A stretch of 64,000 bases of DNA. Source: Symsagittifera roscoffensis (taxonomy: Eukaryota; Xenacoelomorpha; Acoela; Convolutidae). Both the position numbers and the translations under genes were made by a program. Each line of letters begins with the position of its first letter. Position 1 is the stretch's first letter. The stretch lies in contig NC_087064.1 in NCBI RefSeq assembly GCF_963678635.1, positions 33,518,369-33,582,368 of the forward strand, written 5' to 3'. The notes beneath the pieces were generated by a model. It ran no database searches. It had not been told where the DNA came from and worked only from the letters and a program-made list of their open reading frames with translations. Of the stretch, positions 1-12,810 are shown in pieces.

Positions 1-23
1 TTCCGCCTTGCACTAGTTTGGAA

Positions 24-2050
24 TCATAGTGTAGTCATCATTGTATTCATTAATACATAGAGACCATTTTGTTTTTCAATGAATAATAATTCAGATTGCC
101 TGACATACGCTTTCAGTCTTTTTTCTTCACAATAAGGAATTTTTTTGTTTTTGTCTGGCTTTTTGTAATTTATGCAATTTTTGATTTCTATAATTATACT
201 AACGTTAAACTGCTCTTGCATAATTGTTTCAACATCTACATTTGCTTCTTTAGCAAAGTCAGTCATTTTAGCTATCAGTTCAAGATAATCAGATTTCTTC
301 TTTTCAGATTGGAGACTAAGAGGTTCAATTAGTTTCAAAGATCTTGTTTTATTTTCAAATTCTGTTTTAGTTTTAACCTGATCGTTGAGGAGGTTGTTTT
401 CGACATTGCCTTCTTATAATTCGAGCCATCTGAATTTTCCAAAGGATCATCAAGTGCAGATACTTCAACTGGGATTTCGTCATAAATGTTTTCATCATTT
501 ATATCTGGGATGGATAGTCGTTTAATCTGGTTGATTTGTTTGCCAAATCGGAAGAACTTTTTGATATTCCGAATTGCACTACAGAATTCTTCAAAATAGT
601 CTGGAGCATCTTCAAGACTGAAGTCTCCTCTGTCACTTTTATTGATTAGCTCCTTTTTCCGCCTTGCACTTGAGCAATGACTGGATAGCAATCGTTCTGA
701 AATATGTTGTTATCATCTTTGTGGAGCACAGAATAACACATTTGTTCACCCTTGTCTAGGATGAACTTTAAATCGTTCGGAATGGTTTTGTGTTCAAGTT
801 GATCTTTTTTGATATCAGAAATGAGCACATTTTGGCTCAATAAGTCAGGAACGACTAGGTTTGATCCTGGGGTCTATAATATTTTTAAATTGTTTAATTT
901 TGTCAATACGACTTTATATTTGAAAAATCTATAATAAAAATTTCAAATATCCAGAATAAGAGAATAGGTTTATGATCACAAAATAGGTATAGAGGAAAGG
1001 GCAACCCTATAATGTAGAATTCATAGGTTTGCAAAGCAAGTCTTATTCCACAGAGCTCACGATGTTGAGTAGACAGTTTCTCCTCGGCTTTATCAAAGAC
1101 TCTCGAATGAGCAGAAACAGTTGGATGAGTATACACCCGCAGCATACAATTGAGGAGTCGGCGTGAATGCTGAGTGGGTAGTTTACGATTGGGATAGCAT
1201 TTAAGAATACGTGACAGAATTTGTCTTTCAATTTTTGAAAAACCTCTTCGTGGCATGGTAGCCATTGAAACTTATCATTAGTGTTTGCCAGTTCATATAG
1301 ACATTTCGCGTCTACATGGAAATTGATGATGTATGTGCTATAGAACCCCATGACACCTAATACACCTAGAAATTCTGTTTTTGATTCAGGGGACTTTTTT
1401 CTTATATCATCAAGTCTTGAGCGATTGGAGAAAGACCATCTTTAGATATAGCATGACATAGAAATTTAACTTTTCTTAGGAAGAAAAAAAATTTATCAGG
1501 GGCAGCTTTTAAGTTGGCTTTCCGTAACAGAGAGAATGATATTATCGAATTGTATCAAACGTTTCGTTTTTATTTTGACTCCGTAACAGAGTGTCGTCAA
1601 TGTAAGTGATTGCTTTTTTTTTTCTATAAAGAGGGGTCCAAAAGCATATCTCATAAGTTTACTGAAGAAATTTGAAAGTGGCTTCAAACCATAGAAACCA
1701 ATTGGGTTGGTATATTGTCTACCTCCTACAATAAAGCTTATTAGAATCTGAACCTGATCTGTTACAGTAACTTGATGGTAGGCGCATGAAAGATAACTAC
1801 TTGTGAAGTATGATACATTTAGTCTGGTCATGAGGACTTGTAGTGGTTCTAATAGCCAACTGCAATTGCTAGTAACTGTGATTGCGATATCTAGCATCCA
1901 AAACCAGCCTAACTTGGCCTTTTTTGTAAGGATGATGACCGGGTTTACAAACCATGAGCTCATATCATCTTTTTTATTCAGTTTTTTGACTATGCCTGCT
2001 TGGATTAGTTCATTCATCAATTTGTTAGTTGGACTGGAATTTTATTAGGT
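24..2050 (-). pseudogene. pol: Broken pol: RT, RNase H and part of the RNase H-integrase spacer
   Basis: At least five separate frames are needed to read it. 2020-1496 carries the RT core: a fingers segment with VNPVIILTK, a palm segment near LEPLQVLMTRLN and a thumb-side segment near GFYGLKPLSNFF. The expected YxDD box around 1620 is not readable because a poly-T run and frameshifts lie there. 1351-903 carries RNase H in two overlapping frames, with a degraded first catalytic segment (HADSS) and a later FCDHKPI segment. 840-24 is a charged Glu/Lys-rich stretch of the kind that separates RNase H from integrase. No frame is long enough to make an active enzyme. Confidence 0.75.
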
Positions 2051-2332
2051 CGTTGCTTTTTAAACTTTGCGTCCTTTTTGAGTGGTATATGGAATTTGTG
2101 CTTTGTTTTTCCAATATCATATTTGTTTATATCATACCAGATTTTACATTCTGATCCTCTATCAGAATCTGAATTAGGTCTGCAATATCATCTTCACTTT
2201 TGATATATCACTTTTTGCCAAATCGAAGTCAGATAAAAATTTATTAGTATTTTCAATTTTTTTCTAAGTTGCTACTAATTTCCTTATCAATTGACGAGTA
2301 TTTAAAAAATGTTTCGTTGACTAGAAAGGCAA

Positions 2333-3286
2333 TCAGCCGATCATTCTGTTCTTTGTGCACACTTTGACTGTATCTGAATCAATTTTTTCAAATATTTTTG
2401 ATACATTTTCAGTATTACTTTGATACTTTGACTGTATTTTTGCATACTTTGAATGTATCTGAACCCATTTTTTCAAACATTTTTGATACATTTTCTGTAT
2501 CAAATACTTCAATTGCAGGCATTTCCTTGATTTTTCGTCCTGAAATTGTTTTTTTGAACATCTAGAGACAGAATGTCCAATCATTCTGGTTTATTCGCAA
2601 AGTCGTGTACTATTAGGTCTTCTCTTGATGTCAGGGTGACGTCGTTGAAACAAATTCTGGTCATTTATTGCACTAACTTCTTGACTCTTGGTCAACTTGG
2701 TTAGTTCTTTAAATTGAGTTTCAATTGAAGTCATTTTATCCGTTGTTGACTTATAAGCAGGATCAGTAGCAACAATGGATGTTAGATCCTTAGTAATTAA
2801 ATCTTTCATGTTTTCATGAGTTTTTTGTTTAAGAAGTAGAGGTCTCAACCCTTCAATTGAGAAATCAATTTACTTTTGACTTCTTCGTCTGTTCTGTATA
2901 TTTAGTTCAGCAGTTTGAGCCGCTTCATCAGCGTGTACTGTTACATCAATGCTTTCTGGCCATCCTCTGTCTACAGAAAATTTGATTCTGTGCAGATAAT
3001 TTTTTATCAATTCGCCATCTTGGCGAGCTGCATTTTCAGCAGCAATTCTATGTTTGAATTGATCTCGACCATCAGTGAATCTGTTTAGAAAGAGATCTTT
3101 GAGTTGTGCCCATGTAGTAGCATTGGTTACATAATCATTGAACCACTCAAGAGATGTATCTGTTAACAATGATCCAAACAGGGATCGTTGTCTGCTATCA
3201 TAGCTGCGTCGTGCGTCGCCATCATGAGGTCTTTGATCTAATGAGAATAGAATTTTTTTCAACTGAAGTCCAAAATGCTGTAGCAT
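2333..3286 (-). pseudogene. gag: Broken gag with capsid segment and ruined zinc knuckle
   Basis: 3286-2870 reads as a retrotransposon capsid segment of 138 codons, with the LEWFNDYV and LFLNRFTD stretches followed by an RQDGELIKNYLHRIK stretch, typical of Ty3/Gypsy Gag. 2848-2591 continues as a Lys/Thr-rich linker in another frame. Around 2601-2558 the remains of a CX2CX4HX4C zinc knuckle can be read: the first Cys, the His of GHSVSRC and the last Cys are present, but a TAA stop lies inside and the second Cys position reads Thr. 2584-2333 is a Lys/Gln-rich tail. The protease region is not recognisable. Confidence 0.75.
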
Positions 3287-3565
3287 TTTCGTTCAGGTCG
3301 TTTCCCGGAAATGTCATTAAAGACAAGTAGGGATGGGATACTGGGGTATAAGCCATATAAGATTTAGCTTAAAACATAGATATCAAAAGAAGAAAGATAG
3401 AAAAGATTATAAATTTGTTTGAAAATTTGAATTTCCGATTTGGAAATTTATTGCTTCTCTTTATTTGTAAGAGAAACTTTAACAATTCCCCAGTTTGAGA
3501 GTTGGGTTATTTGCTTTTTCTCTTTTTGTGATTTTAGCAGTTTTAGCTAACTTTTAGAAGGTGAG

Positions 3566-3582
3566 CCTCACTGGTCGCACCA
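3566..3582 (-). other. Primer-binding site of the left Ty3/Gypsy remnant
   Basis: On the minus strand the site begins TGGTGCGACCA, complementary to a tRNA 3' end reading GGTCGCACCA. It lies directly beside the inferred LTR edge. The same 11 nt start the primer-binding site of the giant element at 37080. The primer tRNA was not identified. Confidence 0.6.
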
Positions 3583-3971
3583 ATTTATTACGTTAGCAAT
3601 ACTTATGTACGCCGGACAAAGCGCTTGCTAGTGATATAGGGTCCTTTCTACTTTCTATTTTAGAAAAAAAATCTAAAATTTGCTGACAAATGTTTTATTA
3701 GAAATGAGGTTATTGGTTGAATAGAAAATTGTTGGATTAATTCTCAGTAGTTTTTAGCTTCTATTTATACTCAAATGGGAAATCGCTCAACTTGTCGTAT
3801 CAAATGACAGTTTACTTTTTAACTTTGTATTCTCTCGTGTTTTTCGTTTTTTCGTATTTTACGAGAAGAATCTTTCGTAGGCTTCTATTCTACGAGAGGA
3901 ATCGTGATTATTCGTATTGAACGAGAATAGTCGTTTTAATTCCCAATGCTTCAAACGTTATACGAATAAAT
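3583..3971 (-). repeat. Probable LTR (5' LTR in element sense)
   Basis: The block starts immediately outside the primer-binding site. Its two ends are imperfect inverted repeats (ATTTATTACG at the left, CGAATAAAT at the right), giving about 389 bp. It contains several copies of a TCGTA...ACGAGA motif (about 3830-3925) that could form hairpins. The partner LTR is outside the window, so the limits are inferred only from position and the end symmetry. Confidence 0.45.
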
Positions 3972-5223
3972 CCAGTTGCGTTTCCCTTCCTTTTGCAAGG
4001 GTAAAAACATATTTATTTTGTGGTGGCGGCGGCGTGTGAGCTTAATAAAATTATTCATGTTTCTGTTTCAGTTTCAGTCTGAAATCAGAACATATATGAC
4101 TTCGATTGAGATGTTGTATTTGATATTCCTGAAGAAGCAGAATCTTGTCCTAAAGAAGGGAAGCTTAGATTACTTCTCAATTATTTCTGGACTGTTATCT
4201 CATTTTCAGTAGTGATTGAAAATGATTTCTGATTGACAAGTTTGGAAAACATAACGTTGACGACTATTTTATAGTACATTCTGAATTCTTGCACTGAGGG
4301 CAAATGAAAATTTTCCAGTTATTCTCGTAAAAATTTTGACGGCTTTTAAACAAGAATTTTTTTGGGCCGTTACCTTTCCGTTTTTGACATTTTGAAACAA
4401 AATATAACTAAAATTTTATCTTTGAATTGAAACCGGAATAAAATGAAGAAAAAGCGCTGTTGGTTGTCATTAGTAACTGTCAAAGTAGTGTGCAGATTAT
4501 TTTTTCATAGTCTAGTGAGCTTTTGAAAAACGCTCGCAGTGATCTCTGAATATACCGAGTTTCATCAACTTGGTAAGTGTTTGAGTAGATTGAAAATTGA
4601 CGTTGGTCAATGAACAAAAACTATGATGAAAGCTAACACAAAGCTATTAAAAGCATATTTTCTCCCTTTGTGTTAAAGACTGAAAAAGTATGACTGATGT
4701 TTTTGTTAAGCGCTGAGCTGGCTACAGAACTGGAAACAACTTTTTTTGATTTTGAGGAAAGATGAAAAATTGAACTAAAGTACATATCAATGAAGGAATA
4801 AAATATTTTTATGTTACTTTTGGGTTCTGAAGCTTCTGGGCGGCAAGTTTTTTTAAAAGCTTGATGAAAAATCTAATCTACTGATCTAGCAGATTGAGAG
4901 AGGAATTTTTTTCTTATAAAATTTAGACTACATCCGTTCTTAGCCGCGACCCATGCGTTGTTTTGTTTGAAAATTAATCTTCAGAACCAGATACAGACCA
5001 GTCGGCTCACTCTTTTTGGCCAATAAATGCTACTGCATAGTGCATAGTTACTACTATGCTACTGGATGCTACTTTATTTGATTGGCACAGTTTTCGAAAC
5101 GCATAATAAAGATTTTCGAATGACGTTTATATTTACAGAAAACAAACACAAATTAGATGTTGTTTAGCTAGATGCTACAGTTTTTTTTCTTGAAATACTT
5201 AGAATACTTAGTTTGTTTCTTTG
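3972..5223. other. Stretch without recognisable gene
   Basis: AT-rich sequence. A good plus-strand splice-acceptor-like run (tttctgtttcag) ends near 4073 and is followed by a short open stretch to 4210, but no protein family or partner exon was recognised. Confidence 0.4.
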
Positions 5224-5719
5224 TTCCGACTAGCGAAGGAAGTGTGCAAATATTTGTGCTTGTGGTGGTTTTTTTTTCTCCGACAAATTTCGATTTTTTG
5301 ATAGCCATTTTTGACGGAAGTTCTGATATCATCCAAAAAACATTGTTGCCTTCAGCTCAAAATTTAAAACATATTTAGTTTCTGATTTTTTAAACAAAAT
5401 TATGCGGGTTCAATTGCCAAAATGTCCAATTAGGGACAAGTGATATCCAATATATTTTGCGCTATTACCGCGTAAGCGGAAATTTAACGCCTCTTCGTAA
5501 TTGAATTAAATTGGTCGAAGCGCACTTTTTGCAAAAAAAATGCTAAGTTTGTAGGCGTCAGTTCTATCGTATTGTACTTTATTTGATGCATGGGGGTTGA
5601 TTTAGAAAAAAAAAATTTTTTTTTATTCATATAAAACTTGGTTTTAAAGCAAACACTGCTCGAAAAAAACTTGTATGACAGTTGGAAATTTGTCCTAGGC
5701 CTTGATACGCGCAGTTTTG
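5224..5719 (+). mobile_element. Helitron-like non-autonomous element, diverged copy
   Basis: It matches the ~530-bp family described at 38859-39925 along most of its length: the TTCCGAC start, the TTTGTGCTTG segment, the tt-cgcgctatta core and the GATACG-CGCAG end. Both terminal hairpins are decayed, so this is an older copy. Confidence 0.6.
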
Positions 5720-7362
5720 GTTATTTTAAAACTATTAATTCACGGTAAGTTGTAGTTATCCGGGCTAAGGAAAAAGTTGCTCACGCGTTTATTTTTTAAA
5801 AAAAAAGTCATTAATCGAAGGAAACATTGTTTATCAAACTAAATAAATTGAAACAATAATGCTCATAAAAGGACAAATCCAGGAACTTTCTAACTGCCTC
5901 TAGTGGTTTATTAAACACTTTCAGATAAAATTTAACATACATTGTTACAGTTTTGTGAAAAAAAAGAACAGTTTCTGAGCCTGGACATACCTCCGCTTAT
6001 GCGTTGAAAAGAGATAGTCTGTGGCTCGTTAATTGCTCTCAATTGGTCAAATTAGCAACTTTCTTTTCCCAATAATTTTTAGAAAAAAAATCACGGGTAA
6101 AATATCTATAAAATTTTGAGCTGAAGACTTCAAACTTAAATAGTCGAAATTTATCTGAATTAAAAAGTCTTATTGAGCACAAACATTCAATCTTTTTCGG
6201 AATTGAGAACAAAAAGGCAGCATGACAGCTCGCGTTCAGGCACACTCCCAAATGTTCATACTATCAAAGTTATGCAATTTAAAGGGAATATGATCGCTAC
6301 CTGAGATCCTTGATAAGGGCATGTATTCTTGACCAAGTTGTCTCTAGCAAATATTCGATTTCATATACTTGTGACAAGGTGCTCAGCGTTTGATAGGACC
6401 AATTTGAATAGCAAAAAGCATTTTTTAATTGATATTGACAAAACTAGGCTTTGAACTTCTGAAAAAAAATAATTATTTTATTTGGCCAAAAAATTGAACG
6501 TATGAATTTTCTAAATACCTATGAGTATTGTTAAATTAATCGTTGATTAAAATCTGCACTTTTTCAATTCTGCGATGACTGGAATAATACGTTTTTCAGA
6601 TGTCTAATTTTCTCAATATTGACAAAAAAATGTAGTCGCTTGAACTACTAAATCAGAACTGAAACTGGCGAAAAAAACTTGAATTCCTCGTCTCTTTTGT
6701 CGAGTAGACTCTGTGTGGATTATCTGTGTAAATTTTTTCAACCAGTGAACCAACAGTGAGAAACTTCCATTTTTGACAAAATTTGAGATAAACAGAGCCC
6801 CTCTTTTTTGAAAATTAATATGTAGAAACAAGTCTTGCCCTAATTTAGTTTAAGATAGTGCCATTTTGCTGAAAAAATTAACCCCTCGGACCTACATAAC
6901 GTCAAAGTTACATCAATTTTTTGTACGAGCTATCAAATATCATTATGGCAGCCAAGATAGCTGCTTGTTTTTCGGCAAAACAGATTGAAGAAAAGCAAAA
7001 ATATAAAAAATAGTTTTAAAATTTTCAAGAAAACTGAATTGTTTGTGACTTTACTTTGAGAAAAAGCTAATAAAACAGGCGAACAGATTTTCGAAAAATT
7101 GATGATTCTTAGCTATTTTAGTGTTCAAGTCTTAGCAAAATTGGATTTAGATGTCAGATTTTTTTCTTATCTGAGTCTTCCAACCATCGATAATAGGTAG
7201 AAAATTTTCAATCGGAAGTGTTTTAGCTTTTTTTGGCTTTTTTCATGCAAAATCAGGTACCAGAAATAGTTATCGTAACGCGAGAGAGCCACGTTTGTTG
7301 TATAAACTGGTCATTTAGGCTCCAAAAATTTGATTTTTTGGACTGAGGGTTTCATTTAACAA
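5720..7362. other. Stretch without recognisable gene
   Basis: AT-rich sequence with homopolymer runs. The short open frames here (for example 6039-6251 and 6613-6831, minus) have no recognisable motifs. Confidence 0.4.
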
Positions 7363-7366
7363 TTAC

Positions 7367-7613
7367 GAGAATTCAACAGCAATATCAACGTTAAAGTCAC
7401 TGATGTCTGTTTTTTTTTTGCCTTTTCCTATCACGGTAATTGTATCACAGACATTGAACGGCATATCAAACATTTTTATAGCTCCACAAAGCTGTTGTGG
7501 AGCTTGAGGAAACCATTGAGCAGAGTTTGAGGAAACGATGTGTACAGACACGCACTCCTTTACAAATATCACCCGGGTTACTTGTACATGGAAGCCCATC
7601 CCTGTAGCCATCC
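7367..7613 (-). CDS. Possible single exon of a host gene, weak galectin-like strand pattern
   Basis: A minus-strand open frame of about 80 codons stands out from its surroundings by higher GC and ordinary amino-acid composition. It can be bounded by a CAG|G acceptor at 7614 and a GTAATT donor at 7366, just before an in-frame stop. The last ~30 residues (a CDTITVIGK strand, then a DFNVDIAVEF strand) have the spacing of the first beta strands of a galectin domain, but this is only pattern resemblance. No adjoining exon was found. It could equally be a chance frame. Confidence 0.25.
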
Positions 7614-7699
7614 CTGAAGCCGGGCGTGGCCAGGAGAAAAACCAGTTCAAAGTCTTGGAGGATTACCCTGGCTTTCCAGGATCGGACTAAGAGTCAGGG

Positions 7700-10458
7700 C
7701 TGATTTTCAAGGAAGTATGCTTGGAGCTAGGGCTGGAATCCCAGGTTTCTTAGGCGAAATTGAAATCAGCAAATGCCAACAAACCTGGCTGAAAAAAGTT
7801 TTTGAAAAATGGTCTCGAGCGAGCTTACATAAAAAGGTAGCCAAAATTAAGGCACAGAATTTTTTGTGTAATACTAAATACTTTCCCGTAAGTAAGACGA
7901 AACACTTTCCCTTCCATATTAGCTACCAGTGAGCAAGCATGAGTGACCCTAAAAACCTGAAAACGCACTAACATACACGAGAAACCTGAAAACAAACAAA
8001 TTATAAGACACCATCTACAAACATCAAAAAAATCTTAAAGCACGCAAAAGCGCAAACTGAAAATGTATTAAGACATTTAACTATAAGTAATAATTTTATA
8101 ATAATTAGAAAAAGGCTTAAAACACATGCAGAGCATCAAAAAAGTTTCCCGATTAGTCGAGATACGGCAAAACGGAAAACAAGTAAAAGTCTATATGAAT
8201 GTAATGTTTCAAAAAGAATTAAATCAATTTTAAATAAAAAGTGATTATTACAAAACAAGATAAAAGAAACTTTCGCTCACGATGCATTAGAGCATTTAGA
8301 AAACTTAATTGAGCAAAAAACAAGAAATTACCGTTTTCATGGCGTTGTTTGGTTGTCCAAAAAGTCTGTAAGCTATTGTCTAGAGTTAGGAAAAAATAAA
8401 CACGATTAAACACCTCCTCTATCCCAGCAGCCACCATCGCTGTACAAGGAATAGATTAGGGTGAACCCACCGCGGTTAGTGCAATTGGTTGTTTGATTTT
8501 AAGAAATGATAGACTTTTAAACAGCTATGAACGGTTTTCAAATACGCCAAACAAGTTTCCAAAACAATGAAAATAACTTATACGACTTAAAACTTGAAAA
8601 TAACAAAAATTTGAAACACAGGCGAAGCGGAGGTTCGCATCATTTGCAATACAGCACAAAAATAAAAAACATTTGGCTCGATGAAAGATAATATGAGTCC
8701 AGCTAAAACTGGAAGTAGGTTTTTTGATAAATTTGTTATACTGATATGTGATGAAATGGGTAGTTTCAAAATTTGGATTTCGCCCGAAACCGCAGATATT
8801 TCTGTGCTAAATTAAAGGAGAAGGGCGAATAAAATATGAAAAATCTTTCAAAAAAGATAGCACTTTTCGTACAAAACTTCAAGGACACCAGGCTTCTACA
8901 GGAAAACTTCTCGCAACCGGTTCATTTGATGGGTTATAAATTTGACAGAGTAGTTTACAAGAAAAGTCAAAAAATTTCTATGAAACGGTCAAAAGTTCAA
9001 AAACTTGACATTCCGAAATGAAAAACCCATTTTCAGCAAACAAGGGTCCTAGCCACGTTAACAAAAAAATTCCAAATTTGAGTTTTTCAATTGACTACCT
9101 AACCTTAGATTTGGCAGGGTAGTTTTCGAGAAAAGTTCAAAATTTACCAAAAAACTGTCAATAATCAGAACTTATACTTTACCGATAATCAAAGCTTTAA
9201 TTTTGTAGAACTTTTGAGCGCAGTCCAAGAAATTAAATCAAATTGTTATTTCCATTGAGTATAAACACTCAGAGTACAGTGAGTAGATTTCGAGAAAAGT
9301 CAAATAGTTTCAGAGAACGAAAAAAATTTGTTAATGTTTTTCCGAGGGTCCAAAAATCTGTAGGAAAAAAGACAAATTTTATTATTTAGGGCGCTCTTCT
9401 TTGAGGTTGTTTCGAATAAACCCGAAACCTCGGTTTTGGGAGCACAGAATTTGAGGATCATTAAAAATTTCAAATAAATGTTAAAAAATCAAAAATTTGA
9501 CATTTCCAACGGCTATAACTTGTTCTCTGAATTGAAATGAGTATCTTAGATTTGGGTGGATAGTTTTTGAGAAAGATCAAAAATAGTCCAAAACTGATCA
9601 AAAAGTCAAATTTTTTTGTGGGCACTAACTTTTGATTTAAAAAATAGGACTTAGTTGCACAGCGCTTTCCACTACGGGCGCGTCTCGCTTCTCACCCGTT
9701 GTTTCGATTGACGCAAGCTCTCACCGATGTTTCGATTGAAACCAAAACTCAACTTCAAAATGAGTTTATTATGAAGAAATTCATTAAAATTTAAAAAAAA
9801 ATTAATTACAACAGGCAAGTACGCAAAAAAAATTTGGGACGATATGCATGAAGCCAATAAAAAATCCATTCAAATATACAAAATACCTTGTAACAACCAT
9901 TGTTTCCCAGTAACTAATTTTTAATTTTCTCGAAATTGGGCATGTGAGTAGCATAGCAGAAATTGATTCAATTAATTTTGTTAATCTAGTTGTTAAACCA
10001 AAACAGTTGCACAGAGGCGAAGTGACACCAAAACTACAATGAAAAACAATTTCACTTTCAACCACAAAAAATTGAACTTCAAATTTTACCAAAAAAATCA
10101 AAATTTACTTAAAAATCAAATTTTCAATTCAAATTTTCAAAGAAAACACTTGCACTTGCTGCTACAATGAAAACTGCTAACAGCACAACCAAGATTCGGG
10201 CTGTGTGAAATAAGCCGAAAAAAGTTGAGCAGACAAACTAAATCCCAACTAAAGTCAAAAGCTATAATAATTTTTTTCTCAATCATTTATTGCAATATCA
10301 ATTCTGACGACAATAATCAATAAGTTAAACTTTTTTATTGCAATTATTGTTATGTACAATAGTTTTTTTGAACACATCTGGCTTAAATTCCCACCAAAAA
10401 TTGTTGTCATTTCAACGGCTGTCGACGTATTTGCCAGAAACCTCGGCTGCTGTTTTTG
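7700..10458. repeat. Gene-free stretch with degenerate direct repeats
   Basis: Between about 8930 and 9620 an AT-rich motif of the form 'ttagatttgg-agagtagttt-cgagaaaagt-caaaa' recurs four times at irregular spacing (near 8936, 9107, 9275 and 9541), suggesting an old, decayed tandem or dispersed repeat. Nothing else was recognised in the stretch. Confidence 0.4.
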
Positions 10459-10983
10459 TTCCGACTTTCGGTACGAAAGTAACGGAATATTTGTGCTTGT
10501 GGTGGGTTTTTTTCTTCAGACAAATTTCGACTTTTTAACTAGCCATTTTTGACGGAATTTTATATCATTCAAAAGGTATTGTTGTCCTGAGCTTAAATTT
10601 GAAAAGATATTACACCTGTGATCATTTTTCGTAAATTTATGGGGTTTAAAATATTGCCATTTTGGCCAATTTGGGACAATTAACGCGCGATATATTTCGC
10701 GCTATTAACTCGTAAGCGGAGATTTAATCCGTCTTAGAAATCGTTCCAAATTATTTGAAAGAAGATTATTTGCCATAATTGATTTTTTACAAGGAGCTAA
10801 ATCTATGCTTTGTTTTTTATATGGCGCGTGGGGGGATGATTTTCATAAAAAATTTCGAAATTAAAACAAAAAATTATGTTTATTTTTATTTATTTTCTTT
10901 AATTTTTATACGTTATTACTGGTCCATAAACCTTAAAAAGCAGTCGGAACATTCAGGGCTTCGCCGTGATACGAGCAGACTTG
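10459..10983 (+). mobile_element. Helitron-like non-autonomous element
   Basis: Full-length copy of the ~530-bp family. It begins TTCCGACTTTCGGTACGAAAG, contains the tandem cgcg palindromes near 10685, and ends with the subterminal hairpin (one stem mismatch: GGGCTTCGCCGT) and GCAGACTTG. Confidence 0.75.
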
Positions 10984-11930
10984 TTATGGTTTTAAATTTT
11001 CGTGAACTAGACGTTTTCACTATGTTATACACACACACACCTTTTTCCTCTAGTATGACTTTAATTTTATATTAATTTTGATGGAATTCGGGCCTTGATT
11101 GAATTTTATTCCCTTGGGTGGATCAGTCTAAGATATGATTGAAAAATTGCGAAGGTTAAGCTTCTTTTTGCGTCTTAAGTCGGACGGCTGTCAGTTGCCG
11201 CCACAATGCTGCTTTCATTTATATTGATCATGCTAAGTACGGGTCAGGATAATGACAATACAGGTTTACAATTGTTTACGAGCTTGAATGAGGTATAATT
11301 CTTAAGAGCTTGAATGCATTCCATTTAGGAGAACAATACAGTACTATGAGCAGCTATAAAACATTATTCCGAGCTACGCATCGGTTTGTATTTCTTTTCC
11401 TTGAATCATATAAAATTTGAGGGTGACATAGCTTTTGTCAATTTTCTACTAATGGGCTAATTATGCACCGTGAATAGCCGGCGTGTACTCACAAAGCCAA
11501 ATTCTCGGAAAGCTGAAAACTTTTTTGTTCCCGGATAGCCAAAAATTTAGCCTAATATGAATTGACATTACTCAAATACTGATTCCCACACACTATACTG
11601 CACAAAATGTAAGCGCAACAAAGCATGCGGTCCTAATGCCGTGTCTCTATATTTTTAACTGTTTTTTTTGCCAGGATAAAATATCATCGATCCGGTAGCA
11701 AACGCTTTTTTCGGCTCTCCAGAAATGCGGCTTTGTGGAACGCCACCCACGAGAATATTACTTCATACTAGTCCAGCAACAAATCAATTTTAATAAAGCA
11801 ATCGAGATCAAAAACATCATTTAAATGGGGGCGTTCAACAGTCCTAAAAGTCTTATCCCGTACCGAACTTTTTGGCCATAATCATATCTGATCATTGTAA
11901 AATCATGCAAAATTCTTGTCTGTAACAGAT
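10984..11930. other. Stretch without recognisable gene
   Basis: No family recognised. There is a short (CA)5 run near 11030. Confidence 0.4.
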
Positions 11931-12235
11931 GTGCAGCATGTCCATATTCGGCATGCACATACCTCATCAGACCTGCATCAGGTGTGCTAACTGAAGATAT
12001 GCTCACACCTGCAGCATGCATGATCATGCCTGAACTGAACATGCTCACACCTGCAGGATACATGATCATACCTGAGCTAAACATGCTCACACCTGCAGGA
12101 TACATGATCATACCTGAACTAAACATGCTCACACCTGCAGGATACATTATCATACCTGAACTAAACATGCTCACATCTGCAGGATACATGACCATGCCTC
12201 AACCGAATATGCTCAAATCGGTATCTTCAGTATTA
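11931..12235. repeat. 42-bp minisatellite built from two 21-bp half-units
   Basis: Five regular 42-bp units run from 11999 to 12208, with degenerate half-units on both sides. Each unit divides into two related 21-bp halves, one starting ATGCTCACACCTG and one starting ATGATCATACCTG, agreeing at about 15 of 21 positions. Because 42 and 21 are multiples of three, both strands stay open and give apparent 14-residue protein repeats. There is no sign that these are translated. Confidence 0.85.
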
Positions 12236-12521
12236 TAAGATAATTAAAGAAATGGTTAAATTGTAACAACATCATAAACTCAGCTTGATAATGTGACACT
12301 TTACTTCAAAGTTTTAGTTTTTTTTCAGATTTTTTCTGACATCGGTGAAGTTTTTTGTTGAAAATTTACTGTAGTGGTTAGGTGCATCTTTCTTTAATTG
12401 CCAGCAGGGAGTCGTTGGTAGCGGGGCGTGTGGATACTCTTCTCTGTTTCCTGTCAACATAAAACTAATTGTTAGTCAAAACTTCATCACTTTAAATAAA
12501 TGCTTAACAAATAAAATTAGA

Positions 12522-12810
12522 CAAAAATCATGCGTTAAAAAGTAGTCGCTTATTTGTTGTTAATTTATTCAATGAGATTAATAGTATCAACCAATCAAAT
12601 CTTTTTAATTTATTCGCAATTATTGTGGCTACTGGTTTGCGAAAAGTTAAAGATTTTTATGTTCCAATCAAATTTTGCAAAAATCATGCGTTAAAAAGTA
12701 GTCGCACATTCGTTGTTAATTTATTCAATGAGATCATCAGTAACAACCAATCAAATCTTTTTAATTTATTCGCAATTATTGCGGCTACTGGTTTGCGAAA
12801 ATTGAAGGAT
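12522..12810. repeat. Tandem duplication, period 156 bp
   Basis: The unit starting CAAAAATCATGCGTTAAAAA at 12522 recurs at 12678 with about 90% identity over at least 130 bp. The second unit diverges after about 12810. Confidence 0.8.

Larger units (their letters stand above)
1..3971 (-). mobile_element. Decayed Ty3/Gypsy LTR retrotransposon, truncated by the window edge
   Basis: Reading on the minus strand from 3971, the order is LTR-like sequence, primer-binding site, gag, reverse transcriptase, RNase H and the pol spacer. Integrase and the 3' LTR would lie left of position 1. All frames are broken by stops and shifts, so this is a fossil. Its RT block resembles the RT of the giant element at 18.6-37.5 kb: both have an Asn-Pro-Val-Ile-Ile-Leu stretch and an Glu-Pro-(I/L)-Gln-Val stretch in the same order. 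It also shares the first 11 nt of the primer-binding site with that element, so the two appear to belong to one clade. Confidence 0.8.

Noticed and set aside
8387-8470. Possible coding stretch in a locally GC-richer patch
   Set aside because: No frame extends usefully and no splice signals bracket it.
12001-12208. CRISPR-like regular repeat
   Set aside because: Units are contiguous with no unique spacers, in a eukaryotic context.
11821-12238. 124- and 84-codon frames on both strands
   Set aside because: They are products of the 42-bp minisatellite whose unit length is a multiple of three.
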